Shown: positions 1 through 9,580, counted from the stretch's first letter. The stretch is 64,000 bases of DNA from Bacillus_P idriensis_A (GCF_050483325.1 NZ_JBCMYF010000017.1:62001-126000), one strand, 5' to 3'. Notes: generated from the sequence alone by a model not told the origin. Translations and numbers: made by a program.

Positions 1-39
1 CTGATTTTTAGGTTTTTTTCAATTTGGTGCACGAATTTA

Positions 40-375
40 TTATTTATCTTGGTTCATTTTCCACCGGTTAAATTCAAGAAATTCACGAAATTGATCCTTC
101 GTCACACCAGAATTCATCGCTTCTTTCACAAGGTTTGCCCATTCATTATCAAGATTATCTTTTTTAGTCTCATAGATGGCTTCTTCTAAAATCAGGGTAT
201 TCATAGATACTCCCAGCACGGATGAGACTTTTTCAAGAAATTGAACAGAAGGGTTAGACTGCAGATTCCGTTCAATTGAACTCAAATACGATTTAGCAAC
301 ACCAGCGCGATCAGCAAGTTCTGATAGAGAAAGTCCTCGTTCTTTGCGGTATTTACGGATGCGTTCACCAATCAT
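40..375 (-). CDS. sinR: SinR, master regulator of biofilm formation
   Basis: A 111-residue DNA-binding repressor of matrix genes. An N-terminal Cro/C1-type helix-turn-helix spans about residues 5-60, with the segment GVAKSYLSSIER forming the recognition region. The C-terminal helical hook (EWANLVKEAMNSGVTKDQFR) is the dimerisation and SinI-binding part. Length equals B. subtilis SinR. The ATG at 375 has a GGAAGGTGAT ribosome site. It lies downstream of sinI on the same strand, as in B. subtilis. In the family, SinR is inactivated by heterodimer formation with SinI. The tasA/sipW/tapA region that normally follows would lie outside the left edge. Confidence 0.95.
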   Translation of the reverse strand: MIGERIRKYRKERGLSLSELADRAGVAKSYLSSIERNLQSNPSVQFLEKVSSVLGVSMNTLILEEAIYETKKDNLDNEWANLVKEAMNSGVTKDQFREFLEFNRWKMNQDK

Positions 376-470
376 ATGATCACCTTCCCAGAGCCATTAT
401 AGCATATAACGAAGGTGGTGTTATATATATAGAACAATTTTTACAAAAAAATATGTACAATTCTAGCTTG

Positions 471-602
471 TCAATTTTTAAGTGTTTGCGTTTTCAAAAA
501 TTCTCTAATTTCTTCTTTGCTGATGCCCATTTCCAATGCTGACAGGATTAACTCTTTCCATTCCTGATCCATCTTCTCTACATCCTTCATTAACATCTCC
601 AT
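471..602 (-). CDS. sinI: SinI-like anti-repressor of SinR
   Basis: A 43-residue protein. The core DQEWKELILSALEMGISKEE closely matches the C-terminal hook of the neighbouring SinR (NEWANLVKEAMNSGVTKDQF), which is how SinI binds SinR. The start is the ATG at 602 because a strong GGAGGAG ribosome site lies just before it; an open frame extends to 653 but has no such site. Known role: it sequesters SinR so that matrix genes are expressed. The protein is shorter than B. subtilis SinI, lacking its C-terminal tail. Confidence 0.85.
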   Translation of the reverse strand: MEMLMKDVEKMDQEWKELILSALEMGISKEEIREFLKTQTLKN

Positions 603-797
603 TTTATCTCCTCCTAAAATACATCTCAGTATTTCAGGCAGTCCAGCCATCATAGTTTTTGTGAACCTTAGATCTGTGACTTTGCGTCCTTGCCTTTCAG
701 CAAGTTTGCCTTTGTCTGATTATGTGCAATCGTCCGTTTTGCATAAATCAATGTTTGTTTCTTTAGTCCTTAAGGTTAATGTATCTTATTTACTACT

Positions 798-841
798 ATT
801 ATAAAAAATGATTTTTACTTTTTCTGCTGAATTGTGTCGAT
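798..841 (-). promoter_or_regulatory. Candidate Spo0A-dependent sinI promoter
   Basis: Reading the minus strand, a perfect -10 box TATAAT lies at 803-798 with no good -35, and a Spo0A-box-like element (ATCGACA, i.e. TGTCGAT on plus, one mismatch to TGTCGAA) lies at 835-841 upstream. sinI is Spo0A-activated in B. subtilis. A perfect TGTCGAA box also lies on the minus strand at 1016-1010. The rest of the 603-1016 gap holds the yqhG terminator and AT-rich sequence without another gene that I can support. Confidence 0.35.
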
Positions 842-966
842 TGCAAAAAAAAAATTAATTTTTTTGAAAATATTAGAATTAATTGGGTGTAAATTCCTTT
901 ATTGTAGGCATTTTGATGGGTTTTGTTTTTAAGAAACGACAGGAAATTTTTCGAAATAATACAAAT

Positions 967-1006
967 GGCAAAATCCCATTTTCTTTATTGAAAATGAAAT
1001 TTTGCC
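967..1006 (-). terminator. Terminator-like hairpin after yqhG
   Basis: A long inverted repeat has arms beginning GGCAAAAT and ending ATTTTGCC; 15 of 17 arm positions pair. It lies 10 bases beyond the yqhG stop. The downstream U-tract is weak (ATTTGTATT). Confidence 0.6.
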
Positions 1007-1016
1007 GTTTTCGACA

Positions 1017-1811
1017 TTAATTGAATGCATTTTGCGACAAATAAAAAATACCTCCATTGACAATCGATACATTTATTTGCGGATCATATAATTCTTTTAA
1101 TGCTTCTTTTTCTAATTGATAGGCTTCCGGTTTTTCATCAAGATCTTCATAAAAATGGCTGAGAAGCATCATATCAGCATTCCAGCGCTGTCTGGCATCT
1201 TCCGCCCATGAGTGATCATCCTGCTCAATAATGGATTGAATATAGTTTTGAATTCGATTTAAGCCGCTTTGTTCCTTAATCATGGGGGAGGTCGTAAAAC
1301 AAAGATCAGGAATGCGGGGAGTAAGCGTCATTTTTTCCAATTGATCCTGGAAGTTTTCAATGATTGCGCCGCTGATTAAATGGAGACCGATTGAATATAG
1401 CTGGTCCTTCTTTTTATCACTCTGATAAGATACCATGATAGTTACTCCAAGCCATGGATGCAGAGATTGCGATCTTCCTTTGTTCAGAGGACTTTCATAA
1501 AGGCGGATGTGGCTTCCGAGCTTCTTGCTCGTCCTGAAAATTTGATGGAGCCGCGGTGCACCAAAATGCATGATTTCTCCTTTTAAATCTTCAGGAACCT
1601 GTTTTGCATCTGTAAGAAATGTCAGCTGCATTGGATTTGGAATACCGCCGGTTTTTTCAAGATAGGTCCAGTAAAAAGGCCGATTCATCAGCTCTTTATC
1701 CATTTCAATTGTTAACTGCACAGTCATAAATCCTGGCTGTTTATCTGTGATCTGGCATGAATTTGCCGTGAAGAAACTTTCTAAGAATTGGCTGATCTCT
1801 TGCTGCAGCAT
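1017..1811 (-). CDS. yqhG: YqhG family protein of unknown function
   Basis: A 264-residue protein resembling the Bacillus YqhG family by sequence and by position between yqhH and sinI. It is soluble, with no signal peptide or membrane segment, and rich in aromatic residues. I recognise no catalytic motif. It is 24 bases downstream of yqhH and most likely cotranscribed with it. No function is proposed. Confidence 0.85.
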   Translation of the reverse strand: MLQQEISQFLESFFTANSCQITDKQPGFMTVQLTIEMDKELMNRPFYWTYLEKTGGIPNPMQLTFLTDAKQVPEDLKGEIMHFGAPRLHQIFRTSKKLGSHIRLYESPLNKGRSQSLHPWLGVTIMVSYQSDKKKDQLYSIGLHLISGAIIENFQDQLEKMTLTPRIPDLCFTTSPMIKEQSGLNRIQNYIQSIIEQDDHSWAEDARQRWNADMMLLSHFYEDLDEKPEAYQLEKEALKELYDPQINVSIVNGGIFYLSQNAFN

Positions 1812-1835
1812 ATCTTCTAGCCTCCTTGCCTAATG

Positions 1836-3518
1836 TTATTTATCATTTGCAGCTTTTTGTTCTGAGCGTTCCTCCTCTGCAAAATGAAGGATGGATGTTA
1901 AATTTTCCATTTTGATTTTCATTTCGCCCTCGCTTTTAGATTGGAAGAGAATGTCCTGCAAATGATCTTCAAAATTGGAAATTTCCAGTTTGGTTAAGAT
2001 TTCATCTAGCTCACCAATTACTTTTTCGAATAGATTAATTTTTTCATAAAGCAGTTTTAATATATGCTCTTCTACCGTGTTTTTTGTAGCCATGTTATAG
2101 ATGTAAACGTCCTTTTCCTGACCGAGGCGATGTATCCGGCCGATTCTCTGTTCGAGCCGCATGGGATTCCAGGGCAGGTCATAATTGATGATGTGATTGC
2201 AAAATTGAAGATTTATGCCTTCGCCGCCGGCTTCTGTTGCAATCAGGACTTGAACCCGGTTTTTAAATAAATCTTTCATCCAATCTTTTTTGCCCCGCTT
2301 AAAGCCTCCCCGGAATGGCACGGAAGTAATGCCATGCTGCTGCAAAAACCACTGCAGGTAAAATTGAGTGGCACGGTATTCAGTAAAAATGATCACTTTA
2401 TCATCAATTTTTTTAATAAGCTCCACTGTTTTTTGTGCCTTTGAGTTTCCGTCCACCTCATCTATGCACTGCATCAATTCCCTGATAATAGGTTCAGGAA
2501 GTGGAGAAGTTTCACCTTCAGGCCGCTCGATCATTTTTTTCAGCGTCATATAAACAGCTTCTCTGCTTGAGCAGGCTTCTCTTTGAAGGGTCATGATGGA
2601 AAACATGCTTGCAGCAGCGGTTCCGAACGATTTCAGCCTTGAAATGGCTGTGTACAAATTTCGTTCAGTTGGAGAGAGGTCAATTGGAACCGTTTCAACA
2701 TGACGTTTAGGCCAGTCAATTCCGGTATCGCCGCGGCGGTTCCGAATCATTACCTTGTTGACAAGTTCCTGCAGATGTTCATGATGTTCGAGTGCGCGGT
2801 TTTTTGCTCTGAAAACTTCTGAAAAATAAGCTTCGTTTCCAAGATGACCGGGTTTGAGAAGCGAGACAAGATTAAAAATCTCTTCTACTCGGTTTTGGAT
2901 TGGAGTTGCTGTCAGAAGCAGGCAGTATTTTTTTTTCAGGCTCTGAACAAATTCATAGTTTTTTGTTTTATTATTTTTGAGTTTATGAGCCTCATCTATA
3001 ATGACTAAATCATATTGCTGGGCAAGGACAATTTCCCTGTGCGGACTTCGTTTTGCTGTATCTATAGAAGAAACAACCACATCACATGCTTCCCATACAT
3101 AGCTCTTTTTCTGCTCAACAGCTGGAATATAGAATTTTTCATGCAGTTCTCTTGCCCATTGTGAAACAAGGGAGGCCGGCACGAGAATTAAGATCTTATT
3201 GGCAAGTCCGCGGATCATATATTCTTTTACAATCAGTCCAGCTTCAATCGTTTTTCCAAGCCCGACCTCATCTGCAAGTATTGCTTTGCCGTTCATATGC
3301 TCGACTACTTGTCTTGCAACCTCCAATTGGTGCGGAAGCGGTGTGAAATCGGTCAGATGATTTGGTGCCTGCAAGCCTTCAAATGAAGGGACAATTAACT
3401 GTTTTTGCACTTCACAGGCAAGTTTGTAATTTTCCCAGCTTGCCCAAGGCCCATCATCTTCAAGTTTTTTTAAAAAAGTATCCTGCCAGGAGGAATCAAA
3501 GTTGATTTTTACATTCAT
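1836..3518 (-). CDS. yqhH: SNF2-family helicase-like ATPase YqhH
   Basis: A 560-residue SNF2/HepA-type DNA translocase. Visible motifs in order: Walker A DEVGLGKT near residue 88, DEAH box (LVIIDEAHKLKN) near 175, motif III (LLLTATPIQN), then the C-terminal helicase domain with ATEAGGEGINLQ and RIGRIHRLGQ. The ATG at 3518 is preferred over a TTG six codons upstream because AAAGGG lies about 10 bases before it. The family remodels DNA-protein or RNA polymerase complexes. The partner here is not known; yqhG follows directly. Confidence 0.88.
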   Translation of the reverse strand: MNVKINFDSSWQDTFLKKLEDDGPWASWENYKLACEVQKQLIVPSFEGLQAPNHLTDFTPLPHQLEVARQVVEHMNGKAILADEVGLGKTIEAGLIVKEYMIRGLANKILILVPASLVSQWARELHEKFYIPAVEQKKSYVWEACDVVVSSIDTAKRSPHREIVLAQQYDLVIIDEAHKLKNNKTKNYEFVQSLKKKYCLLLTATPIQNRVEEIFNLVSLLKPGHLGNEAYFSEVFRAKNRALEHHEHLQELVNKVMIRNRRGDTGIDWPKRHVETVPIDLSPTERNLYTAISRLKSFGTAAASMFSIMTLQREACSSREAVYMTLKKMIERPEGETSPLPEPIIRELMQCIDEVDGNSKAQKTVELIKKIDDKVIIFTEYRATQFYLQWFLQQHGITSVPFRGGFKRGKKDWMKDLFKNRVQVLIATEAGGEGINLQFCNHIINYDLPWNPMRLEQRIGRIHRLGQEKDVYIYNMATKNTVEEHILKLLYEKINLFEKVIGELDEILTKLEISNFEDHLQDILFQSKSEGEMKIKMENLTSILHFAEEERSEQKAANDK

Positions 3519-3823
3519 AAATGACAGCCCTTTCAAGAAAAGGTAATGTTATACTGAATCGTTCACTTTAAAGTGGGAATTCGTAGTTTATTATGATAAA
3601 ATACAAATAAAACAGGTTAAACACGAACATTAAACTAAAATATATGTTTAATATTTGTGTAAAAATAGATTGATGAATAATGTTCATAATGGTAGGATGT
3701 TAATAAGTAAGAAAGTTGCTAACATACTTACTTTTCAGTCAGCAGCTTCTTTTGTCAAAAATGTCAAAATGTCAAAATGTCAAAGAATGTTATCTTTTAG
3801 TATGACCAGTTTTAAAGAAAATA
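3519..3823. other. Divergent intergenic region between yqhH and gcvT leader
   Basis: AT-rich sequence that must hold the yqhH promoter (leftward) and the gcv promoter (rightward). A short near-tandem repeat (TGTCAAAA three times, 3755-3783) precedes the riboswitch. No convincing gene is present; an open frame on the minus strand at 3780-3998 is only the complement of the riboswitch. Confidence 0.5.
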
Positions 3824-4077
3824 TGAGCGAATGAGAACAAGGGGAGAGACTGCCGGCGGCTTCATTGAATGTATGCCGCAAACGCAGCGCCGAAGGAGCA
3901 AACATCTGTGAATCTCTCAGGCAAAAGAACTCTTGTTTGACGCAACTCTGGAGAGAGTTTGTGAAAGCGGCAAACCACCAAAGGGGAAAGCTTTGCATAT
4001 AGTGGCAAGGTAAACTTTCAGGTGCAGGGACAGAGACTTCCTTTTTTACATAAAAGGGGGGTCTCTGTCCTTTTTTT
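3824..4077 (+). ncRNA. Tandem glycine riboswitch with terminator, gcvT leader
   Basis: Two glycine aptamers in series precede gcvT. Aptamer 1 (about 3824-3940) has the typical GGGGAGAGACTGCCGGCGG and CGCCGAAGGAGCAA core; aptamer 2 (about 3945-4026) has CTCTGGAGAGAG and ACCACCAAAGG-GAAAG. They are followed by a terminator with arms GGACAGAGAC (4028-4037) and GTCTCTGTCC (4061-4070) and a run of T to 4077. Known behaviour of this family before gcvT in Bacillus: glycine binding prevents termination and turns the operon on. Confidence 0.95.
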
Positions 4078-4101
4078 ATACTTTTTGGGGAGGCGATCTG
4101 A

Positions 4102-5208
4102 ATGATGGCAGATTTAAAGCGAACACCATTATTTGATGTTTATAAAGAGCTTGGAGCAAAGACCATTGATTTTGGAGGATGGGATCTTCCCGTTCAATTT
4201 TCTTCTATTAAAGAGGAGCACGAAGCGGTTCGGGGAACGGCAGGCTTATTCGATGTTTCGCATATGGGTGAAATTGAAGTGACCGGCACTGACAGTCTCG
4301 CTTTTCTTCAAAAAACAATGACAAATGATGTTTCCCTGCTGAAAGACGGCGGAGCGCAGTACACGGCTATGTGCTATGAAGATGGCGGAACAGTGGACGA
4401 TTTATTAATTTATAAAAAATCAGACTCTCATTATTTATTAGTGGTAAATGCTTCAAATATTGAAAAAGATTATGATTGGCTGGACTCTCATAAATTCGGA
4501 GATACAGAGCTGCAAAATATCTCAGCTGACATTGCCCAGCTGGCCGTACAGGGTCCTAAAGCTGAATCAATTCTTCAACAATTAACAGAAACAGATTTAA
4601 GTGAAATCAAATTTTTCAAATTCAAAGATGACGTTGTTATTAATGATAGTAAAGCACTTGTTTCCAGAACGGGCTATACAGGCGAAGACGGCTTTGAAAT
4701 CTATTGTCCTTCTTCAGAAGCGCCTTCTTTATGGAATGCGATCCTGGAAGCAGGGAAAAATGAAGGAATTCTGCCATGCGGATTAGGGGCACGCGATACG
4801 CTCCGCTTTGAAGCGAATCTTCCTTTGTACGGACAGGAGCTTACTAAGGACATTACTCCGATTGAGGCAGGGATCGGCTTTGCTGTAAAACCGAATAAAG
4901 AGACAGTTTTCATCGGGAAAGAAGTATTAAGAGATCAAAAAGAGAATGGCACATCAAGAAAGCTTGTCGGCATAGAGATGATTGACAAGGGAATTCCAAG
5001 GCACGGGTATGAAGTATTTCATGGAGACGAACAAATCGGCGAGGTAACAACTGGCACACAATCTCCTACATTAAAGAAAAATATTGGCTGGGCTCTGCTG
5101 AAAAAGGAATTTACAGAACCAGGCTCTGAAGTGAGTGTTCAAGTGCGCAAGAAACGCTTAAAAGCAGTTGTAGTTGCTACACCTTTTTATAAACGACCAA
5201 AAAAATGA
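4102..5208 (+). CDS. gcvT: Aminomethyltransferase, T-protein of the glycine cleavage system
   Basis: A 368-residue protein that transfers the methylene group from the aminomethyl-lipoyl arm of GcvH to tetrahydrofolate, releasing ammonia. Typical folate-binding signatures are present: GLFDVSHMGEIEV near residue 48 and GLGARDTLRFEANLPLYGQE near 230. Length matches the family. GGGGAGG precedes the first of two adjacent ATG codons. First gene of the glycine-induced gcvT-gcvPA-gcvPB operon. No gcvH is present here; in Bacillus it lies elsewhere. Confidence 0.97.
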   Translation: MMADLKRTPLFDVYKELGAKTIDFGGWDLPVQFSSIKEEHEAVRGTAGLFDVSHMGEIEVTGTDSLAFLQKTMTNDVSLLKDGGAQYTAMCYEDGGTVDDLLIYKKSDSHYLLVVNASNIEKDYDWLDSHKFGDTELQNISADIAQLAVQGPKAESILQQLTETDLSEIKFFKFKDDVVINDSKALVSRTGYTGEDGFEIYCPSSEAPSLWNAILEAGKNEGILPCGLGARDTLRFEANLPLYGQELTKDITPIEAGIGFAVKPNKETVFIGKEVLRDQKENGTSRKLVGIEMIDKGIPRHGYEVFHGDEQIGEVTTGTQSPTLKKNIGWALLKKEFTEPGSEVSVQVRKKRLKAVVVATPFYKRPKK

Positions 5209-5233
5209 ACTAGTTTGAAAGGGGAACACATCC

Positions 5234-6580
5234 ATGAAACATCGTTATTTGCCGATGACAGAACAAGATCAGCAGGAAATGCTTGACGCTGTCGGAGTAT
5301 CTTCTATAGATGAGCTTTTCTCAGATATTCCCGAGAGTGTGCGTTTTCAGGGGGATTACAAAATCAAACAAGCAAAGTCTGAAACGGAACTTGTAGGTGA
5401 GCTAAGTGAGCTTGCTTCAAAAAATAAGGATTTAAGAAGCAATGCTTCTTTCCTTGGTGCAGGTGTATATGATCATTACATGCCGATTATCGTTGATCAT
5501 GTAATTTCAAGGTCAGAGTTTTATACAGCCTATACTCCTTATCAGCCGGAAATTTCACAAGGCGAGCTTCAGGCCATCTTTGAATTTCAAACAATGATTG
5601 CTGAACTTACTGGAATGGATGTTGCAAACTCATCCATGTACGACGGCGGTACTTCTCTTGCTGAAGCTGCCATGCTTGCTGCCGGTCAAACAAAAAAGAA
5701 AAAAGTCATCGTTTCAAAAGCTGTTCACCCGGAAAGCAGAGATGTTCTTAAGACATATGCAAAAGGACAGTATATTGAAGTAGTAGAAGTGCCTGTTAAA
5801 AATGGAGTAACAGACCTTGAAGCTTTAAAAGCGGAAATGTCAGACGATGTTGCGGCTGTCGTTGTGCAGTATCCAAACTTCTTCGGGCAAGTCGAGCCTC
5901 TTAAAGACATTGAGCCGATTGCTCACACCGGAAAGAGCATGTTTATCGTGTCTGCTAATCCGCTTGCGCTGGGAGCTTTAACACCTCCTGGAAAATTTGG
6001 AGCTGATATTGTGGCAGGCGATGCTCAGCCTTTCGGTATTCCGACTGCTTTTGGCGGTCCGCACTGCGGATATTTTGCTGTAACTCAAAAATTGCTCCGC
6101 AAAGTACCGGGACGATTGGTTGGACAAACGACAGATGAACAGGGCAGACGCGGGTTTGTCTTAACTCTGCAGGCACGTGAGCAGCATATTAGACGTGACA
6201 AAGCGACTTCTAATATATGTTCAAATCAGGCTTTAAATGCTTTGGCAGCCTCGGTTGCCATGACTGCACTGGGAAAAAAAGGCGTAATAGAGATGGCTTT
6301 GCAAAATATTCAAAAAGCAAATTACGCTAAAAAAGAATTTGCTGCAAGCAGGATTGAAGTTCCATTTGAAGGGGCAATTTTTAACGAATTCGTCATTAAA
6401 TTAAACAAACCGATTAAAGAGGTAAATGCGAAGCTCATTCAAAAGGGCATCATTGGAGGTTTCGATTTAGGCAGTGTATACCCCGAGCTTGAAAACCACA
6501 TGCTTGTTGCGGTAACTGAATTGCGCACAAAAGAAGAAATTGACTTATTTGTTAAGGAATTGGGGGATGGACATGAATAA
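5234..6580 (+). CDS. gcvPA: Glycine dehydrogenase (decarboxylating) subunit 1
   Basis: A 448-residue first subunit of split P-protein. Together with GcvPB it decarboxylates glycine and passes aminomethyl to lipoyl-GcvH. Family signatures seen: LGAGVYDHYMP near residue 76, YTPYQPEISQGELQ near 99, and TLQAREQHIRRDKATSNICS near 310. Ribosome site AAAGGGG lies before the ATG. It overlaps gcvPB by 8 bases, which suggests coupled translation of the two subunits. Confidence 0.97.
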   Translation: MKHRYLPMTEQDQQEMLDAVGVSSIDELFSDIPESVRFQGDYKIKQAKSETELVGELSELASKNKDLRSNASFLGAGVYDHYMPIIVDHVISRSEFYTAYTPYQPEISQGELQAIFEFQTMIAELTGMDVANSSMYDGGTSLAEAAMLAAGQTKKKKVIVSKAVHPESRDVLKTYAKGQYIEVVEVPVKNGVTDLEALKAEMSDDVAAVVVQYPNFFGQVEPLKDIEPIAHTGKSMFIVSANPLALGALTPPGKFGADIVAGDAQPFGIPTAFGGPHCGYFAVTQKLLRKVPGRLVGQTTDEQGRRGFVLTLQAREQHIRRDKATSNICSNQALNALAASVAMTALGKKGVIEMALQNIQKANYAKKEFAASRIEVPFEGAIFNEFVIKLNKPIKEVNAKLIQKGIIGGFDLGSVYPELENHMLVAVTELRTKEEIDLFVKELGDGHE

Positions 6581-8033
6581 GCAGGATCAGCCACTAATAT
6601 TTGAACTGACAAAACCAGGACGAACAGGCTATAGTTTGCCTTCATTGGATATCCCTGAAATTGCTGCAGATGAATTGATTCCAAGTGAATATTTGCGTGC
6701 AGATGATGCTGAACTGCCGGAAGTATCTGAACTTGATATCATGAGACATTATACAGCTCTTTCCAAGAGAAACCATGGAGTTGATTCCGGATTTTATCCG
6801 CTTGGATCCTGTACGATGAAGTACAATCCGAAAATTAATGAAAATGTTGCGCGTATGGCAGGGTTGGCTCATATTCATCCATTACAGGATGAGAGTACAG
6901 TTCAGGGTGCACTTGAGCTAATGTATGATTTACAGGAGCATCTCATTGAAATTACCGGAATGGATGAAGTTACACTTCAGCCTGCAGCAGGAGCTCATGG
7001 TGAATGGACCGGCCTGATGATGATCCGTGCTTATCATGAAGCGAACAATGACTTGAACCGGACAAAAGTAATTGTTCCTGACTCGGCTCACGGAACAAAT
7101 CCGGCATCTGCAACTGTAGCGGGATTTGAGACGATTACGGTTAAATCAAACGAACAGGGTCTTGTTGATCTTGATGATTTAAAGCGCGTCGTTGGGGATG
7201 ATACAGCTGCGCTTATGTTGACGAATCCTAATACCCTTGGTCTTTTTGAGGAAAATATATTGGAAATGGCGAAAATTGTTCATGATGCAGGAGGCAAGCT
7301 TTATTACGACGGTGCAAATTTAAATGCCGTACTAAGCAAGGCACGTCCCGGAGATATGGGATTTGATGTCGTTCATTTAAATCTTCACAAAACATTTACC
7401 GGTCCTCATGGAGGCGGCGGCCCTGGATCTGGCCCGGTCGGAGTAAAAGCTGATCTGATTCCGTACTTGCCAAAACCTGTTTTAGTAAAAAGAGATGATA
7501 AATATACGTTTGACTATGACCGCCCACAGTCTATCGGCAGAGTGAAGCCATTCTACGGCAACTTCGGCATCAATGTCCGTGCATATACTTATATCCGCAC
7601 AATGGGACCGGATGGTTTAAAAGCGGTGACGGAATATGCCGTTCTAAATGCCAACTATATGATGAGAAGACTTTCGAAAGCCTTTGATCTGCCTTTTGAC
7701 AGACATTGCAAGCACGAATTTGTTCTGTCAGGCAAGCGCCAGAAAAAATTAGGGGTGCGCACGCTCGATATCGCAAAAAGGCTGCTTGATTTCGGCTATC
7801 ATCCGCCGACAATCTACTTCCCGTTAAATGTTGAAGAGTGCATCATGATTGAGCCGACTGAAACAGAATCAAAAGAAACGTTAGATTCCTTTATTGAGGC
7901 GATGCTCCAAATCGCAAAAGAAGCGGAAGAAAATCCTGAAATCGTACAGGAAGCTCCTCATACGACAGTTGTCAGCCGCTTAGATGAAACTACAGCAGCA
8001 AGAAAGCCGATTTTGCGTTATCAAAAGCAATAA
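6573..8033 (+). CDS. gcvPB: Glycine dehydrogenase (decarboxylating) subunit 2
   Basis: A 486-residue PLP-binding subunit of P-protein. The cofactor lysine is in HLNLHKTFTGPHGGGGPG near residue 270. Start chosen at the ATG at 6573 (MNKQDQPLIFE), which has GGGGG 6 bases upstream and matches the B. subtilis N-terminus; the frame is open further upstream inside gcvPA. Last gene of the operon, followed by a strong terminator. Confidence 0.97.
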   Translation: MNKQDQPLIFELTKPGRTGYSLPSLDIPEIAADELIPSEYLRADDAELPEVSELDIMRHYTALSKRNHGVDSGFYPLGSCTMKYNPKINENVARMAGLAHIHPLQDESTVQGALELMYDLQEHLIEITGMDEVTLQPAAGAHGEWTGLMMIRAYHEANNDLNRTKVIVPDSAHGTNPASATVAGFETITVKSNEQGLVDLDDLKRVVGDDTAALMLTNPNTLGLFEENILEMAKIVHDAGGKLYYDGANLNAVLSKARPGDMGFDVVHLNLHKTFTGPHGGGGPGSGPVGVKADLIPYLPKPVLVKRDDKYTFDYDRPQSIGRVKPFYGNFGINVRAYTYIRTMGPDGLKAVTEYAVLNANYMMRRLSKAFDLPFDRHCKHEFVLSGKRQKKLGVRTLDIAKRLLDFGYHPPTIYFPLNVEECIMIEPTETESKETLDSFIEAMLQIAKEAEENPEIVQEAPHTTVVSRLDETTAARKPILRYQKQ

Positions 8034-8042
8034 AAGGCGCAA

Positions 8043-8077
8043 GAAAAAGGATCCGCTCTATATGCGGATCCTTTTTC
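8043..8077 (+). terminator. Terminator after gcvPB
   Basis: Perfect 14-base arms GAAAAAGGATCCGC and GCGGATCCTTTTTC around a 7-base loop. It is flanked by A and T runs, so it could act in both directions. Confidence 0.9.
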
Positions 8078-8081
8078 TATC

Positions 8082-8111
8082 AAAAAAAGCCTGCAGAACT
8101 GTCTGCAGACT
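8082..8111 (-). terminator. Terminator after yqhL
   Basis: On the minus strand, arms AGTCTGCAG and CTGCAGGCT form a 9-bp stem with one G-U pair, followed by seven T. Confidence 0.85.
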
Positions 8112-8152
8112 TCTTCTTAAGAGATAAGCAAGGATAAAATTTTGCGCTTTCC

Positions 8153-8536
8153 TTATTTCTTTGCTTTAATTTTTCCGCCCCAGCCCTTGAAGCCGCCTTT
8201 AAGCATGTAAAGATCATTGTAGCCTTTTCTTTTCAGCATTTGAGCTGTCCGTCCGCTTCTGACAGTGTTTTGACAGTAGATGTAGACAGGCTGATCTTTG
8301 CGGATTTCCTTATGTCTTTGTCTCATTTGGGATAAAGGAATGTTTCTTGCTCCAAGGATATGCCCGCCGTCAAATTCATTTGGTTCACGGACATCAATTA
8401 ACTGAGCTTTTCTGTATCCTGCTCGGAATTCTTCTTCCGTTAAAGTTTTCATTATTTTACGCTGATAAAAATAAGAGTAAATCGTGTAGGCTGCTAGTGC
8501 GCCTAAAAGAATCAATAAAAAAATCCATGTTGTCAA
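8153..8536 (-). CDS. yqhL: Membrane-anchored rhodanese-like protein YqhL
   Basis: A 127-residue single-domain rhodanese. One membrane segment at residues 3-22 (WIFLLILLGALAAYTIYSYF) places the rhodanese domain (about 32-125) on one face of the membrane. The catalytic cysteine lies in YIYCQNTVRSGRTA near residue 88. DVREPNEF is the usual upper-loop motif. Such proteins move sulfane sulfur, but the acceptor is unknown. It is transcribed alone and converges with gcvPB. The minus-strand start lacks an obvious overlap with neighbours. Confidence 0.9.
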   Translation of the reverse strand: MTTWIFLLILLGALAAYTIYSYFYQRKIMKTLTEEEFRAGYRKAQLIDVREPNEFDGGHILGARNIPLSQMRQRHKEIRKDQPVYIYCQNTVRSGRTAQMLKRKGYNDLYMLKGGFKGWGGKIKAKK

Positions 8537-8743
8537 GCTGACCCGACTCCTTTATAAGCAACTTTTCTAAGACAAGTTCAAATGAACTTTAATAATATTG
8601 GACAACTACTATTATATAAGAGCAGGATCAAATTGTCATCTATGAATAAGACATAAATATTTTCAACCTTGCCTTCTTTTTGATAGACTAGGTAAGGCAC
8701 AGAAAATGAAATACATACTTATCATGGAAAATGGGGTATGAAG

Positions 8744-9580
8744 ATGGCAAAAGAAACTTGGAGATTTATTGATTCAGGGAATTGTTCCCCGTCCTATAAT
8801 ATGGCATTAGATGAAGCGCTGCTTGAGTGGAACAGTCAGGGCATTATCCCGCCTGTCATTCGTTTTTACGGCTGGAACCCTGCCACTCTTTCAGTTGGAT
8901 ATTTTCAAAAAGCCGAAAAAGAAATTGATCTTGATGCCGTTAAAGAGTACGGGCTGGGCTTTGTGCGCAGGCCTACAGGAGGCAGGGGGGTTCTTCATGA
9001 CAAAGAACTGACCTACAGCGTCATCGTGTCAGAAGAGCATCCTGAAATGCCAAAGACTGTAACTGAAGCATATAGAGTCATATCAGAAGGTATTCTTCAG
9101 GGTTTCAGGGAACTGGGACTTGATGCATATTTCGCCGTTCCGAGAACGGAGGAAGAGAAGCAGGGACTTAAGAATCCGCGTTCTGCCGTATGTTTTGACG
9201 CACCATCCTGGTATGAACTCGTTGTAGAAGGACGCAAGGTGGCAGGAAGCGCTCAAACGCGCCAAAAAGGAGTCATTCTTCAGCACGGCTCCATTTTGCT
9301 CGATATAAATGAAGAAATGCTCTTTAACCTGTTTAAGTATCCAAGTGAGCGGGTAAAAGAACGAATGCAGAAAAATTTTAAAAATAAGGCAGTTGCTGTC
9401 AATGCTTTGCGAGAAACTCCTGTTACCCTGGAGGAGTCAAAGCATGCTTTTAAAAAGGGCTTTGAGATGGGTTTGAATATATCGCTTGAGCCTTATGCAC
9501 TGACAGATGAAGAACATGCATATGTAGAGAAGATTGCAAGGGGAAAATATGATACAGATGAATGGAACTATAAACGATAA
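8744..9580 (+). CDS. lipM: Octanoyl-[GcvH]:protein N-octanoyltransferase LipM
   Basis: A 278-residue enzyme of the BPL_LplA_LipB fold that transfers octanoyl from acyl carrier protein to GcvH, the first step of lipoate synthesis in Bacillus. RRPTGGRGVLHDKELTYS is the substrate-binding loop, SAVCFDAPSWYE near residue 150 carries the acyl-thioester cysteine, and GRKVAGSAQ has the conserved lysine. Start at 8744 (MAKETWRF) agrees with the B. subtilis length, with GGGG 7 bases upstream; an ATG at 8738 is too close to it. Fits next to the gcv operon and serves the lipoyl domain of BkdB too. Confidence 0.95.
   Translation: MAKETWRFIDSGNCSPSYNMALDEALLEWNSQGIIPPVIRFYGWNPATLSVGYFQKAEKEIDLDAVKEYGLGFVRRPTGGRGVLHDKELTYSVIVSEEHPEMPKTVTEAYRVISEGILQGFRELGLDAYFAVPRTEEEKQGLKNPRSAVCFDAPSWYELVVEGRKVAGSAQTRQKGVILQHGSILLDINEEMLFNLFKYPSERVKERMQKNFKNKAVAVNALRETPVTLEESKHAFKKGFEMGLNISLEPYALTDEEHAYVEKIARGKYDTDEWNYKR

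Noticed and set aside
3780..3998. Open frame of 72 codons on the minus strand over the gcv leader
   Set aside because: It is the complement of the glycine riboswitch and has no ribosome site.
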